Origin: Haberlea rhodopensis
Lineage: Eukaryota; Streptophyta; Magnoliopsida; Lamiales; Gesneriaceae
Direction: 5' to 3'
DNA length: 64,000 nt
NCBI GenBank assembly: GCA_907163345.1
Contig: CAJQUN010000052.1
Span: forward strand, 2,232,001 to 2,296,000
Below, one piece after another: positions 1 through 12,426 of the stretch. The position numbers and the translations under genes are program-made. How positions within the stretch are numbered: the stretch's first letter is position 1; every line of letters begins with the position of its first letter. The notes beneath the pieces were generated by a model. That model was not told where the DNA came from. It ran no database searches and saw nothing but the letters and a program-made list of their open reading frames with translations.

Positions 1-331
1 GATTCCATTATCAGAAGAGGCAAGCTTTGAACTCTGCATCATTCAAAACACAGCTTCTGCAGTGTACAGCTCATTCAGAAATCGTGAAGAAAATAACAAT
101 TATGCCAAAGATGTACAAACATAAGAGGATGCCAATTCACCTTGCCAAAGTGAATGAATCAAATCAAGACCTTGATTCAAGATTAGCGGGGGGAAGGGCT
201 ATGAGTGATTTCTGCACACCAGATATCTATACAAGATACTAAGGATGATAATATATACAAATCCGAACGGTTTCCAAAAAAACATAGTCTGTTTGAGAGA
301 TAAACATGGCCTTGACAACTTGAACTAATAT
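1..331. other. Gene-flanking sequence downstream of the DUF3527 gene
   Basis: This stretch lies beyond the stop codon of the minus-strand DUF3527 gene and probably contains its 3' untranslated region. A 71-codon open frame on the plus strand (27-242) resembles no family I know and has no splice or promoter context. I see no further gene here. Confidence 0.4.
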
Positions 332-2989
332 CTAAATGCTGTGATCCCTTGTTTCATTCCTTAGATTCTTCCAACTGGTGAAGGGGGGAGGACATGTGAC
401 ATATTTTGCAGGGACTTCTTGTGGGAATGGGGCTGTGGTTGTGGTCTTCGGTTCATCAGTTCCAATAATGGCTTCTAGAACGTGTCCCTGGTTTGTGTCT
501 GAAATTTCAGAATTTTTCTGGCATGTTAATAATGCTACACATGTTGCGAATGCCTCTAACAAAGAAATTGAGGAATCCAACTCAAGTGAATAAAATCCAT
601 TGCTGAATGATTCCAAGTTCAAAGCAGGTTTGCTGTTAAGCTCTCTGCCCTGTAACCGCAAAAGACCCAATAACTATCAATAAATATTCAAAATATAAGA
701 GGTAACTAGTAACCTGAGGCATTAAAACAGTACCTGAACAAAAAGATTAACACGATCTGTGGCGGAACAAGACATCGATGATTCAAGAACCTTGCAGCCT
801 TTTTTGTTATGGTTGGTAAGGACTCGTAGCTTGCAACCAACGTCCCACCCTCCACAATCACAAGATCCACCAGATCTCCACCGACTAATTAAAGAAGATG
901 GTGCACCTTTATTAGGTATTCCATGGACACCACCAGGAAGGATGACTACTGCACTATTAATGTTTTCATCTTGGTACAGTTTTTTGTCGTCATTTAACTC
1001 TCTGCCATTAAGCTTTTGACATGAGTTTTGCAACACAACAGCTGCCATCTCCTTTCCAGGTAAAAATTCAAATTCTGCCTTATCTACCTGCTCTTTGTCA
1101 ACACCATAGAACACACATTCTCTCACAGTACATCCATCAGAATTTTTAGCACGTAATTTGGGAAGACAAATGCTCGAAATTTTCATTTGGCCAAGAATAT
1201 TATATCCTAGGCTGCAACTTTTACTCTTTGATCCCTGAATCCAGGTCATGTTCTTTTTTCTTATCTCATGAATACTGTAGAATGTATATACCATGCTGTG
1301 ATCACTCTTTCCAAATGATGGCAACTTCTTCACAACGGCAGCGAGCATGTCGTTGCTGCTATTGTTAACTACAAGTTTAAAGAAAGGGAGCCCATTCTTC
1401 AGTGAGAGCTGCAGAAGACCCTGAGAAGATAACCCCTCGGACTTCCTATCCTGACACTGTCCCCTTGCTGCAATAGTTCCATTTGGTGGTTGGACAATAT
1501 CAGTAGATTGAGATTTTTTTTTCTTTAATAATGGGTCCAGCAACCTCCTCAAAGGGCTTGACCTACCCTTACTACTCGAACTTGCCTTGTCTTTACCAAG
1601 TTTATCCGCACCAGTAGTCACGTTCATCACTGGACCAGATCTGACAGCAGTATAATTAGAACTCAGTTGTTGAACCACAGAACTCTCCTTAAAACTAGAA
1701 TTCCTGCTCATTTTACCAAGTCCGAAGCTGAACCGAGGAGTAGGGGATGTATGGCTTCCTTTAACAGTAGGCTGCTTTACAAATTCATTATCTGGTCTCT
1801 TTGGAACCTCGACTAAAATTGAAGGTTTTGCAGCCTTTTCATGTCTGATCAAACCTTTACCTTCAGATTGTATTGGGATGACAAGTTCAGAAAATTCTCC
1901 AGATTCCTGAGTAGAAAAGCAATTAGAAAATCTGTTCCCTATTGCTTCAGCCAATTGTCCATCAGGAGACATCCTTGGTTCTGTAAACTGAGAACTTTCT
2001 GAGCAACTCCTCTTTGGAAAATCTTCGGATGTTAAGAGAGAGTTTTGCAGCTCTGCAGGGAAACTGATAGGAGTATAGTTCACCCCATGATTCGAACTCT
2101 TTTCGCCCTGAGCATTCGTTGTATCATTTGAAGAGAGTGAATACTTATGTTTTCCCTGCTCTAAGGACCTAGGTTTTCTTTCCAGGAGAGTTTCTTTCTT
2201 TGTAACCTTCATCTTGACTTCATTCAAATTTGATTCCGAACAACTTTTCCCATATAACTCTACTTTCTGATGAAATTTTTGGGGGCTATCAATAGTGTTC
2301 CTTTGGGCACCATGAAATTCTTGGCTGAGCGTTTCAAGGTTTCCCGACTTATTGACACCTTCAAAGTAATTATCTTCTTTACAACAAGTATCTTTTCTTT
2401 CTATTTTGAATGGATTGAGATGTGAACATTCTGATGGAGGCGACTTTCTCTGTGGTGAACCAAAACGCAAATTGGGATTCAAACCATGTAATGAAGGTTG
2501 TTTTCTAAGATTGGGACTCATTTTAGGTGGTCCACTTGCCATACAAATAGAACCCGTACTAGATGATGATGTTTTCTTCTGAATTCTTACAGGCATGCGT
2601 TCATTATATTTCCATTTCTCCAATTCTTTCCAGTCAACAACGCCAAAATTTAATGCCTTCTCTTGAATACTTTTCTCTTTCCCCACTTGCTGTAGAAAGC
2701 AAGGCACATTTGACATGTGCTTGACAAGCTCATCATCATTATACACCTTAGTCCCAAGCATCGATTTGCGGTTGATCTCCAACGATTTAAGTTGGATCAC
2801 TTGCTCAATGCCTTTGGCTTGAGCAAATTCACAAGTTGGATCAAGAAATGGCTGCCTAAATTTATGCTCAACCTTAGGAGTGCATTGAAAATGTGAACCT
2901 TTTTCTGCCCTGCACGATGGAATATTTTTACTAACTGCAATCAATAATTGTTCATGCGTCAAACTTCTCTGCTCTAAGCTTTGTGCCAT
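332..2989 (-). CDS. DUF3527 domain protein (uncharacterised plant protein)
   Basis: Two coding exons on the minus strand, 2989-734 and 649-332, give 857 residues. The large exon ends at a CAG|GTACTG donor and the last exon starts after a TTACAG acceptor; the junction is in phase 0 and reads ...NLFVQ|GRELNSK.... The first ~500 residues are low-complexity, serine- and lysine-rich, typical of a disordered region. The C-terminal ~300 residues have the DUF3527 pattern: a basic SPLRRLLDPLLKKKK segment, then LSLKNGLPFFKLVVNN, a VYTFYSIHEI stretch, VILPGGVHGIP, a glycine/cysteine-rich SCDCGGWDVGCKLRVL segment, and in the last exon FSNGFYSLELDSSISLLEAFATCVA. Function is unknown in any plant I can name. 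The start is the first ATG of a frame that stays open for 2.2 kb; upstream is a spliced leader. The family call rests on recalled motifs, not a search. Confidence 0.88.
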
Positions 2990-4500
2990 TCGTATTAATG
3001 TTTCTCTACTTTAAGGACTTAGTTTCAATTCAGATTGCACCATATTACATCTCCGCTGATTTAGCAATAGTCCTTTCTGAAGCTTGCAATGTTATGAATG
3101 CTGTAAGAATGCGTGCATGATGAGTCATTCCTGAGAAAAAGAAAACAAAAATGTCAGTTTAGCAGTATAAGCATAATCTATGCAAAGTAAAAGTACAAGG
3201 TAAGATTTCCCAATAATCAAACCGTTCAAGTTTCATGTATATATTGAAAAATGCTAATCAATATGCCGTTTTCATCACCAAGGCGAGAAGTGTTGAAAAG
3301 CAAACACCAGAACTAGTAATTTATGCAATGGATATGCTCTAGAACATGCAGAAAATCCCTTTCTATTTTGATGAAAAAATCACAGGGAACAAAGATTTTT
3401 GACATTACTACCGGAGGGACAAGAAACCTAAATAAAAAAACCTACATTTGATATGCCCGTATGGACATGAGGGGAGGAGGAGACTTCAAATGAAAGTAGC
3501 AGTAAAACAATCTTCCCTTTCTGTATAAAAAAATACCTTCCAACGACAGTAAAAAGATTCAAAACTTAATTGGCAATGATCTTTTGTAAGTTACCATTTC
3601 AATAACTTAGATTTGGAAATGAAAAATAAGGGGAGCCGACAATTTACGTTTCCTCAACAAACATCAGTATCTAGGTAAAATATAGCTCAAGCTCAGGAGA
3701 GAACGGAATCAACAGTATAATTGCACATCCATTTGATTTTGTGAGTATTTCAAGTTCACTGTCGCATAAAACAATTACCGACATTATCCACTTGATTTCA
3801 TGAGCGCTTCAGAAAGTAAGAATCTTAAAGATATACACTTTGAGCAGCAATGTTTGAGTTCCACATTATATATTGTTGCAGGAATTGAAGGATCGTCCCA
3901 AAAATGAAGTCAATAACCATGTCTCAAAGTATTTCATATCCAGAACAAGAAAATCATAGATTCAAACAGGATGAACCTCGAGAACGGAAAAGAATCACCA
4001 GACTAAGCCTGTATTGAAACTACAATCGATAGCAAGATCTGGAAACAACTTTAAGAAAATAAAGAACTATCGGTTAAACCAGTTCCAAACTTCTACCATC
4101 ATACAATTCAGAACATCAATTTCCACAAACAAGATTACCAAAAAAAAAAACGCGTCCGCACCCATATTCAGTTTTAGAAAACTGGTCTTTTGATTAAACG
4201 GCACAAAATACATTTAAATTACGTTGGAATAAATAAAAAACTTACACTGTACGCAAAGATAGGAATAGCTGAGTCAGAAAAGCAAGAAATATTTTTGGAA
4301 CTGCACAGAGCGTATACTCCGATGCCGGAGAAGAAACAAAAAGCGTGTTGCAGATGGATCACAATGTACAAATCTATACGTACAGCAAGATAACAAACCC
4401 CGCGAAATGATGGCTCGCTGCAGCAAACTGGAGAGAGTGTGAGTGCCAAAGTGGTAATTAATAATATTAAATATATACTATTTTTATAAGGCTCCATTTG
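2990..4500 (-). promoter_or_regulatory. 5' leader, leader intron and promoter region of the DUF3527 gene
   Basis: On the minus strand a pyrimidine-rich TTTTTCTCAG acceptor ends at 3131, just upstream of the start codon region. A strong donor CAGT|GTAAGT lies at 4246/4245. This suggests a first non-coding exon of about 4440-4246 and a leader intron of about 1.1 kb (4245-3131). The presumed exon is C/T-rich, as plant leaders often are, and AT-rich TATA-like sequence lies just upstream (about 4455-4485). Two short open frames overlap the leader exon but resemble nothing. Inference from splice motifs only. Confidence 0.5.
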
Positions 4501-4867
4501 AGGCTTATGATATGATTAATTTTTTTTTCTAAGTTTGAAGTTATGGATTAGTAATCCAACTTTGTTTACAAACATTTAAAAAATCAATAAAACCATTTTC
4601 CATATTTTTTATTATTTCAAAATTAGGAAATTTCAGCTAAAAAATTCAACTTATTTCTTATAATATAATCCCAAAAATTTGAAATTTCCTCCGAAATTTA
4701 AAACTTTCGCTAAAATTTGACATTCGAATTTTCGAGAGTATTATAATGATCCATTTTTTAAAATAAGCAAGGTGCCCCAAATTCACCCTAAAAATGTTAA
4801 GAAGACAACATGCTCCTCTAATTTTCCCAAAGTAAATTCAAATACAATCACATTCTATACACATTTG

Positions 4868-4870
<3 letters not shown>

Positions 4871-4918
<48 letters not shown>
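4871..4918. repeat. (TA)24 microsatellite
   Basis: Uninterrupted TA dinucleotides. Length is likely polymorphic and prone to assembly error. The tyrosine/isoleucine open frame across it is an artefact of the repeat. Confidence 0.95.
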
Positions 4919-4922
<4 letters not shown>

Positions 4923-5046
4923 CGGTAGATCTAAGTAGAGGCAGGGCCGCAGGCCTTGCTAGAAATTTTTTTTTTTAATCCATTAAAAATTACATTTGCC
5001 CCCTAATTTTTTTTTTTACCCCTTCTTCCGAATTTTCCTCCTTCTG

Positions 5047-5048
<2 letters not shown>

Positions 5049-5088
<40 letters not shown>
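5049..5088. repeat. (TA)20 microsatellite
   Basis: Second uninterrupted TA tract, 130 bp from the first. The spacer contains TAGAGGCAG near its left end and CTGCCTA at its right edge, so it may be a small inverted-repeat insertion that split one original TA tract. That is inference. Confidence 0.9.
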
Positions 5089-5089
<1 letters not shown>

Positions 5090-6813
5090 CTTGTTTCCAT
5101 TCCGTGCAAGACAAGCGCGTATCCCATACCACACAGATCCATAGATATTCGAATAGGGCAATAGAATCAACTTGAATTCGAAAACGCTATTCGAAATCAT
5201 AGTTAATTCTACACTTCTTTCCTTGAAAAAAGGTCTCATTTATTAAAATTGCAAAATTTTCTCTGCAGCCGTTGGGGTCAAAACATCATGTGTACTCAAT
5301 TATTATAGCAAGAAATCAATATCTGAAAAATATAGCTATAATTAATAATAGCCTCATATTGCATTAATGATCTTATATAGTTGATACGATGTGTATTGTC
5401 ACCTGTCAATGCCATTTTCAGCATATACATGTTAAAAACAAGTCATTTTCATTAATACGTGTTGCTTTCCAAATTTTATTTTATTTTATAATCCATTTAT
5501 CTAAGTTTTGTCAGGGCTTTGTGGCAAGAGCCTTCTCTCATCGCAAGATCCTTACATGGAATGAACGAATTGGTGGAGGAAGTAAGCACTTTGATCATAA
5601 GTTTCATCTTTCCTATCAATGTTTTTTCGGTCGAGCCTATTGCACAGACTTGCCTGATACGATTTATCTGGCTGGCATGATTTGCAGCTATTACGTTAAC
5701 CCGAAAGTTTCCCAATGTACACACAAAGAGTAAATGCTGCCTGTTTCCTTGTTGTAAAAAAATTATCAAACATGACACAATAGTTTTTATCTCATTTTAC
5801 TGTCTTTGAGTTTGAATCCCTTATTTCGAATGAAGCAACTTGATTGCGTTTCGAAAGAAACCCTTTATGGCATGCTTAAAAAATTACTTCTTCATGTTCA
5901 AAACAATTCTTAATGTGAGCTTCTCGCGACTTGGTTAAAAGTTCATCCCTTTTGAGAAGATTCGTGCTTGAGTTTCGAGAGAAAAAATATTTGACACATC
6001 CCCTATAAAAGCAAAGCAATTCTTAATATACATGATTGCTAATTCTGAAATTTGGTAATGACCCTACACGTTCTTCCATGTGCAATAACAGTTGGAGATT
6101 GATTCTTGATCAATCCCAATTTAAATTATTTAATTTATATTTATACGAGTTTTCGAGTAAATTATGAAAAGGATTATTTAATTAGCTTTTTTTCAGCGTG
6201 GGTTAATTGTTAAATAAAAGTGGATATTGGTAACTCCATTTATAGAAGTTAATTTCGCATGTAATGAAAATGGAATTTGAATAATTTATAGTCGAGGATA
6301 CATAATGTCACACCAACTCAACATCTTGCAATAATAACGTTATCTTGCCCCTAGGGACATAGACGGATTGATAAGGGTTGATGTGATGTGGAGATATTTC
6401 ACCGACGTCACATATTCGAATTTCGTATGAGACAAATTTTTTACTGAAATATTGTGGGGGTTTATCATGAATTCCGGTAATGTTGATCAGCTTCTTCAAA
6501 AACCCAGTCATTCATGCACATCCCTCGATTTACCTGATGGTGATCTCAAAGAGTCGATGTCATCAAAGATTAGTCAAAACAAACTTAGATACATTATTAA
6601 ACTAAAAATAATAATATTAACGTTATCTTTTGTCATTATCATGAATAGTATCGAATCTCTATTATGACAAAATATGAAAAGTGGCGATGAGAATATATAA
6701 TTGACAAATGAAAAGGATTATCCTGTACGATATCTTGAGCCGACATCTCAGTATACTGGTTCATTTTTGTAAAACAAATTGAAAAATTAAATAAAAAGAT
6801 AAAGTGCAGTGTG

Positions 6814-6850
6814 ATATCGTCCTTAAACACGTCATTTTTAAGGACGATAT
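6814..6850. repeat. Perfect 14-bp inverted repeat (hairpin)
   Basis: The arm ATATCGTCCTTAAA at 6814-6827 is repeated exactly in inverted orientation at 6837-6850, with a 9-nt spacer. It could be the tip of a MITE or an isolated cruciform-prone site. No larger flanking inverted repeat is obvious. Confidence 0.85.
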
Positions 6851-8239
6851 TAATTTATCCCAAATGAAATATGTTGAAATGTAATAACTGTTCAAGCTTG
6901 AAGAATAATCGAAATGTGATGATTGAGCTACTATAATATTTAAATGTTATAGTTACATTATTACCATTAGCTATAACTTTTGGTAAACTACTTGATACTA
7001 CTGTATATATATCACTATATTGGTCTCACAGTCTTGTTTATTCCGTTGGAAGCTAAAAAATTAAAATATTTTTAGCAAATTACATTTTATCTTTCCACAT
7101 AAATAATTAAATAATATTATCACAAAAAATTTATGGTCCGTATGTCACCCAATTTTATCACATTATGTATGAATTTTTTACCCCGTACAAGACCACAATT
7201 CACAAAACAAAGAACTAAGGCAAATTCGAACCCTACGTTAAAATGACATGAAATGCCCCATTTTAGCGTGGGAATCATACTCCAATCTCACACTATCCTC
7301 TGCGTGAGGATAAGGGTGAGCTATAGCGCTGCGCCATGCGTGGCACAACAATTTCTTTAATTTTAATTTTTATTTTTTGGGTTTTCTTTGAAATTGTTTA
7401 TATTGTTTTATTTTTTTTAAATTATGTAAAAGGAATATTTTATGTAATATTCCTTATTAGTAAAATTTGAAGTAGATTAGTTGAAGATGTTTTTTATATT
7501 TGGTGTAAAAATGTACTATTTTAGTACAGAAGTTATGCCAAATAAAATTTATGATTGAAGATGATCTAAAATGAGTTTCTCTAACTAAAAAAAGCGCAAA
7601 ATTGGTCCAAAAGTAATTTATTGTTAAAAATACATGTAGCACGCCATGTAGCATTAAATGTGGCAATGATCACTTTACTTTTTAGGTTTGTTCTTATTAT
7701 TTGCACATACTTATATACATATTCCAAACTTCATATGATGCATTCGTGTCTCATCACAACTTTTACTTTACAAGCAAAGTTTGTGGGCGATGTCTCACTA
7801 ATTTGCTAAAGGATTTTGGATCCAAAAAGTTGAGGTACTCGATATGTATATAATCCTTTGCTCTATAATGAAGGATAGGTATATTATATAAAAATTCTAA
7901 GTACGAGATTATTGAAAAAATTAATTAGGGTTTGCAAAATATTTTAAAATAACGTATTGTATGGCAGTGGTTTGGTAAATTCAACATGAAATTTATTTTT
8001 TCTTGTACTTATGACGTTGGACTTTCATAACTGGTGTACGTTAACTTTTGAAACGAAGTTGTGTTATCTTGGTGATCAGGTGTTGGAATTTTTGTAATGG
8101 GCCAGTGAATAGTCGGACGGTCTTTCTCCGTATGGGCTTGACGAGGCTCCATATGGTCAATCCAAAGCCCATTCAATCACGTTCAACGCTCGGGCTTCTG
8201 GTGCCCTATTATGACCTCAAAATTTCGGGGAGGTATTAA

Positions 8240-10185
8240 GTGGGTGTATTCAATAATGATTTTTGGTGATTTTTTTGACTTTTTTTAAATGATAGACTTT
8301 TGTGTAGTTGATATATTTCTATTGACTTTTATAGAATTTCACAGAGTCCTAAAAAGATTTGTATATATTTCATTCTAGATTTTTATTGACTTTTATAAAC
8401 TTTTTAAAATGATAGACTTTTGAGGAGATATATTTTTATTGACTTGTATAGTATTCCATATGATTATAAAAGATTGTTAGTGAAATTCACATTTAATACT
8501 TTTTTATCGAATACATTGTATTCTATTTTTAACAAGTAAAAGTTAAGTTATTATGGTATTTGAATGGCTAGCTTTGGACTCAACATTAACACATTCTAAC
8601 TTTTGTAGTTCTCCAACTTTCTTCGCTAAAATTCAAGAAAACAGAAACAGCAAACTAGCCTTCTAAGCACCTGGTACAAGGAGAGCATCACAAGCAATCA
8701 GAGTCCTGCAAATGCCATTTCTCGCTCGTTTATTCTCACAAAGCTAATCTATACAGTCAGAAACGCAATATAGATTTATTCGGTTATTCGCCACTTTAAC
8801 TCACAGGGAGTGAAGATGGTGTCTTCTCTTGGAGAGAGATCTAAGATGGAATCCAAGGAAACATTCCGATTTCATGTTTCAATTACATGCAAGGTTTTCT
8901 CAGGCACATTCTCATCATTAGCCTATTTTGATCCTTCATAGGAGACACCAACTTTAAGCTTCTAGTCAGAGTACGAGTAACTTCAACGTGTTTGGACGGT
9001 GGTAATATTTTCCACTTGATAACTTCAAGGGGGATTGGGTGATGAGGATCTCAGAGAAGGGGACCGCTTATGAATTTCTTTGTGCATGTCAGCCCACGCT
9101 CGTAGTTGTGACTTAATGCTAGCGCTAATTTCTTTCTGTTTTCATTATGAACTTTTAGTTGAGATTTTCCTTCTCGTGAAGATTTGAATTGATCATGTTT
9201 TTCCATTTATGTTAAATGTAAAATTGGTTTTTATCGCAATGGTAAAAAAGGTTACGACTTTGTAATTATATTTCGGCAACTTCTTACTATCACCAGATGA
9301 AGCAATTCGCCTAGGGGAATAACTTTTGGCAGCCAAGGACATCTTGGGTTTTGGAGATATGGGTTTTGGAGACAGTTTCCGGTTAAGTGAATCAGTGTTC
9401 GTATAGAAATGAGTTTTTGGCCCATTACCCTCCTATGGTTTCTCAAATAGGCGGATTAGCCCCTTGTGGTTTAAAAATAGGCATTTTACCCTACGTGGTT
9501 TACAAAATAGGCAATTTACTCCCATGTAGTTTGAAAATATGTATTTTACCCCCTGTGGTTTGTGAAAATAGGCATTTTACCCCAGTGGTTTACAAAATAG
9601 GAAGTTTACCATCTATATGTATGGTGTATTTCACTACCTATTCACAAACTATAAGGGGGTGAAATACATATTTTTACTAAACCAAAGGGGGTAAAATGAC
9701 TATCTTCAAATCACATGGGGTAAACTGCCTATTTTGTAAATCACTAGGGGGGATAAAATGTCTATTTTCAAATCACAATGTGGTAATTTGCCTATTTGGT
9801 AAACCACGAGGGGGTTATTTGCCACTAGCTCTATAAAAATTGATAAGAATATCGAACAATGTTGGTGGATGGTTTTATTATTGAATCTCTTGCTTTATGA
9901 TAGAAATCCTTGATAATCCTTAGGGGAAGTGAAAGACTTTTTTTAAACTTTTTATAATACCAGAGGAATTTTATTAAAGTCATTGAAAATTGAAATTTGG
10001 ATACTACTATATTTTAATATAGTTTCAAAAAATCACTGTTTGAATACCACATGACGTTTAAAAACTTTAGAAAAGTCTATTTTAGATACTGATAGACTTA
10101 TGTAGATTTTATAAAAGTTCATTTTAAATACCACCAAATTTTTAAAATTTAAAAAAAAGTACTAAAAATCATTATTGAAAGAATC
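8240..10185. mobile_element. Putative terminal-inverted-repeat DNA element (about 1.9 kb)
   Basis: The left end contains TTCAATAATGATTTTTGGT and the right end (about 10160-10180) contains its near-inverse, reading TTTCAATAATGATTTTTAGT on the other strand. Inside the left end, a ~120-bp segment with the words AATGATAGACTTTTG and TATTGACTT is directly repeated (about 8270-8345 and 8385-8460). Matching gactttt/aagtct words recur in the right ~120 bp. No transposase frame is present, so the element would be non-autonomous. Exact ends and a target duplication could not be fixed. It encloses the foldback repeat at 9425-9830. It may instead be two separate related MITEs. Confidence 0.4.
9425..9830. 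repeat. Foldback repeat built from ~30-bp 'CCCC-TGTGGTTT' units
   Basis: The left half carries about six imperfect units of the type ATAGGCATTTTACCCCnTGTGGTTT. From about 9640 to 9830 the same units return in inverted orientation (AAACCACGAGGGGGTTATTT and similar). The two halves form a long imperfect hairpin of nearly 200 bp per arm. Related units recur at 32650-33240 and 40390-40560 in this window, so it is a dispersed family. A transcript would form a long double-stranded stem. There is no coding capacity. Confidence 0.8.
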
Positions 10186-10189
10186 AAAA

Positions 10190-11103
10190 TAACCATTGCA
10201 TTTATTATTGGGTTTTATTTATTATATAGATGGACATCAAATTCAATATCATTATGATCTTGATAAGTTTTGTTGAATTACCAAAAAAAAATGATATTAT
10301 CTATATATAGATGTGGTGATCGTATATTTGGTGCGTTTACCTTCAATTTATGGGTTGAAGCAACATTTATTTGATATTGTATTCTTGTGATCATTGGGAA
10401 AAATACTATTGACTATTCTTTTAGTTTCATTGACATTTTCATGAATTTTTTAGAATTTAAAATAAAATAATTAGATAATATAAATATTTTAATGAAAAAT
10501 TAAAAATTGGAATTTTAAAAAGCTCCGCGGCAGCCACGAAACCCCATTCTCATCCACAATAATCGTGAAATCGCCGATATTTTATGAAAAATAATATTAT
10601 AGTTACACATCTGTTTTAGCCAGAAATTTTATCGGGGCAGCTTGCAAACCATGCTCCCAACACAATATTTTCTCGCCCTCTAAATACTTAGAAACGAATG
10701 AATAAAGAATAGCACCAATATCAGTTTTGTCGGGTGGCATCCTTCAATCCCTTTTCACAACTGATCCAAAAAGTCATATCATCATCGATTCACAACTAAT
10801 TACTGGGAGTACTGTGAAATCCCTTTTTCCTATCGAGCTTCATATTCCATTCCACAAAGACAAATGCCGGAAGCACATGTGCTTATGTCGGAGCTTCCAC
10901 CTGAAATGAAGGTGCAAGTAAGTTGCAACAAGGAAGACAAAATATGAATATTGGCACCAATTTGAATTGGAGAATGGAGTTCTTACTGTCACAGTGCTAA
11001 GACTGATGCTGGGAATATATATGTGCAGTGTGCTATCGCCTATCAGGAACTATGGTTGTTTATAATCTTGGAACTTTGGTGGCATGATGAACTCAGAAAC
11101 GAA
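10190..11103. other. Intergenic sequence before a retroelement relic
   Basis: AT-rich to about 10520, then a more balanced segment that runs into the Ty3 gag relic. It may contain decayed Ty3 leader or LTR sequence. I recognise no gene; the 60-codon frame at 10727-10909 resembles nothing. Confidence 0.35.
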
Positions 11104-11710
11104 ATGGCTAGAGGAAGAACCAGTAGCAATCATAGTGGTAGCCAAGAGCAGGGCTCGAATCACGACTCAGGAGATGGTCAAGATAGGAATGTGAATCAAG
11201 GTCAAGATGGAGTCCCAAATATAAACGTGGGATCAATGAATGAGGTGGACATTACGAACATATGTCGCATCATAGCTGGAGTGTTGCAACAAAATGTTGT
11301 TTCGGCACCACTACAGCCGGAAACACAGAGAAGGACTGAATTTGAGAGATTCCAGGCACTCCGACCACCGTACTTTGGAAACGAGACTGATCCAATGAAA
11401 GCTGAGGAATGGCTGACTAAGATTGAAGAATTACTAAGGGCTATAAACATTGCTGATGAAGAAAAAGTTACAGTGGTGAACTCCATTTCTGGAAGGAAAT
11501 GCAAAGCATTGGTGGACCTCAGTGGAAGTAAGTATGGAACGAAACTCCATTACCTGGACGAGTTTTAGAGAGAAATTTCTGCAACAATATTTTCCTAACG
11601 CTGTCCCGAATGGCTAAAGAAGATGAATTTTTGAGACTGAGGCAAACCGAGAATAAGACTGTGCTGGAATTGGTCGAGCTAATAATTTTTTTACCAGTCT
11701 TGATGGAGGG
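11104..11710 (+). pseudogene. Ty3-type retrotransposon gag fragment
   Basis: The frame beginning MARGRTSSNHSGS encodes a polar N-terminus. It then has the motif typical of plant Ty3 Gag: FERFQALRPPYFGN, followed by DPMKAEEWLTKIEELLRAI. The frame stops at 11568, but the reading continues with lesions (REKFLQQYFPNAVP, then FLRLRQTEN) to about 11710, where recognisable sequence ends. No protease, reverse transcriptase or LTR of this element is present, so it is a truncated relic beside the copia element. Confidence 0.8.
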
Positions 11711-11956
11711 TAATGGATGATATTTAATATTTTACAGCATTTTCATTATTAAACTGAATCATAATATGGTGTATTGGGGTAGGTATTACTGTATTAGGTA
11801 TATGGCATTAAATATCGATTATGATAATACTTCAATTATATTTTTTTTTGTTCACAGGATTGTAAACGAATTCTCGATTTTGATTGAAGAAATTCATATA
11901 TTAAAAATACAATATGCAGATTTGCGATAATATAACAATTTTTTTAAAGATGACTG

Positions 11957-12325
11957 TGATGAGAAGTCAAGTTGCAAATAAAAAAAATGCGTGGACGATG
12001 ACAAATTTGAACAGTGCTTTCAAATGTTCACACCAACATATCACACCATTAAATAGGTGTCTCTCCCTTCAATATTTCTCATCCCATTTAAAAGGGTGAG
12101 ATGTGTTCTATAGTAGTTTGATAGGTATTTGCTTCTATATTAAGAGTGTTAATTCTCTTTAAAAAATAACGAGTGGTTGTAACCTACAAATGTTATATTA
12201 AAATCTTTTCAACTTGCCCGTTATTTTACCATAACAATATTCAGGGTTTTTCACGTAAATATTGGTGTCCATTTTCTTCTTCATTTTCGGTATTTCTATT
12301 AGATTTTACCACTCCTGGGGCAACA
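11957..12325 (+). repeat. Left LTR of the decayed copia element
   Basis: It matches 18382-18708 with substitutions and indels. Shared words include TTGCAAATAAAAAAAATG, CTCTCCCTTCAATATTTC and CATCCCATTTAAAAG. It ends CCTGGGGCAACA, like the right copy (CTGGGGCCAACA), and is followed by the primer-site relic. Confidence 0.8.
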
Positions 12326-12426
12326 AATAGCATTAGAGTCAATGTAATTTTGTTGGGTGGAGCTTTGGTGTAGTAGGCGAATACGGATTGAATAAAGAGG
12401 TTATGTCTAGGTAAATTGGTATTTAA

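Larger units (their letters stand above)
4501..8238. other. AT-rich intergenic region with microsatellites and a hairpin
   Basis: No supported gene. It holds two (TA)n tracts, a short GC-richer insert between them, a perfect 14-bp inverted repeat at 6814-6850, and many short uninformative open frames. At about 5511-5590 there is an exon-like block flanked by TTGTCAG and GTAAGC (see findings). Around 7255-7345 a short GC-richer patch looks like a relic of a dispersed repeat. The rest shows nothing I can name. Confidence 0.5.

Noticed and set aside
378..593. 71-codon plus-strand frame
   Set aside because: Antisense shadow of the last DUF3527 exon.
759..1019. 86-codon plus-strand frame
   Set aside because: Antisense shadow of the DUF3527 exon.
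4772..5239. Open frames containing runs of Tyr-Ile
   Set aside because: Direct translation of (TA)n microsatellites.
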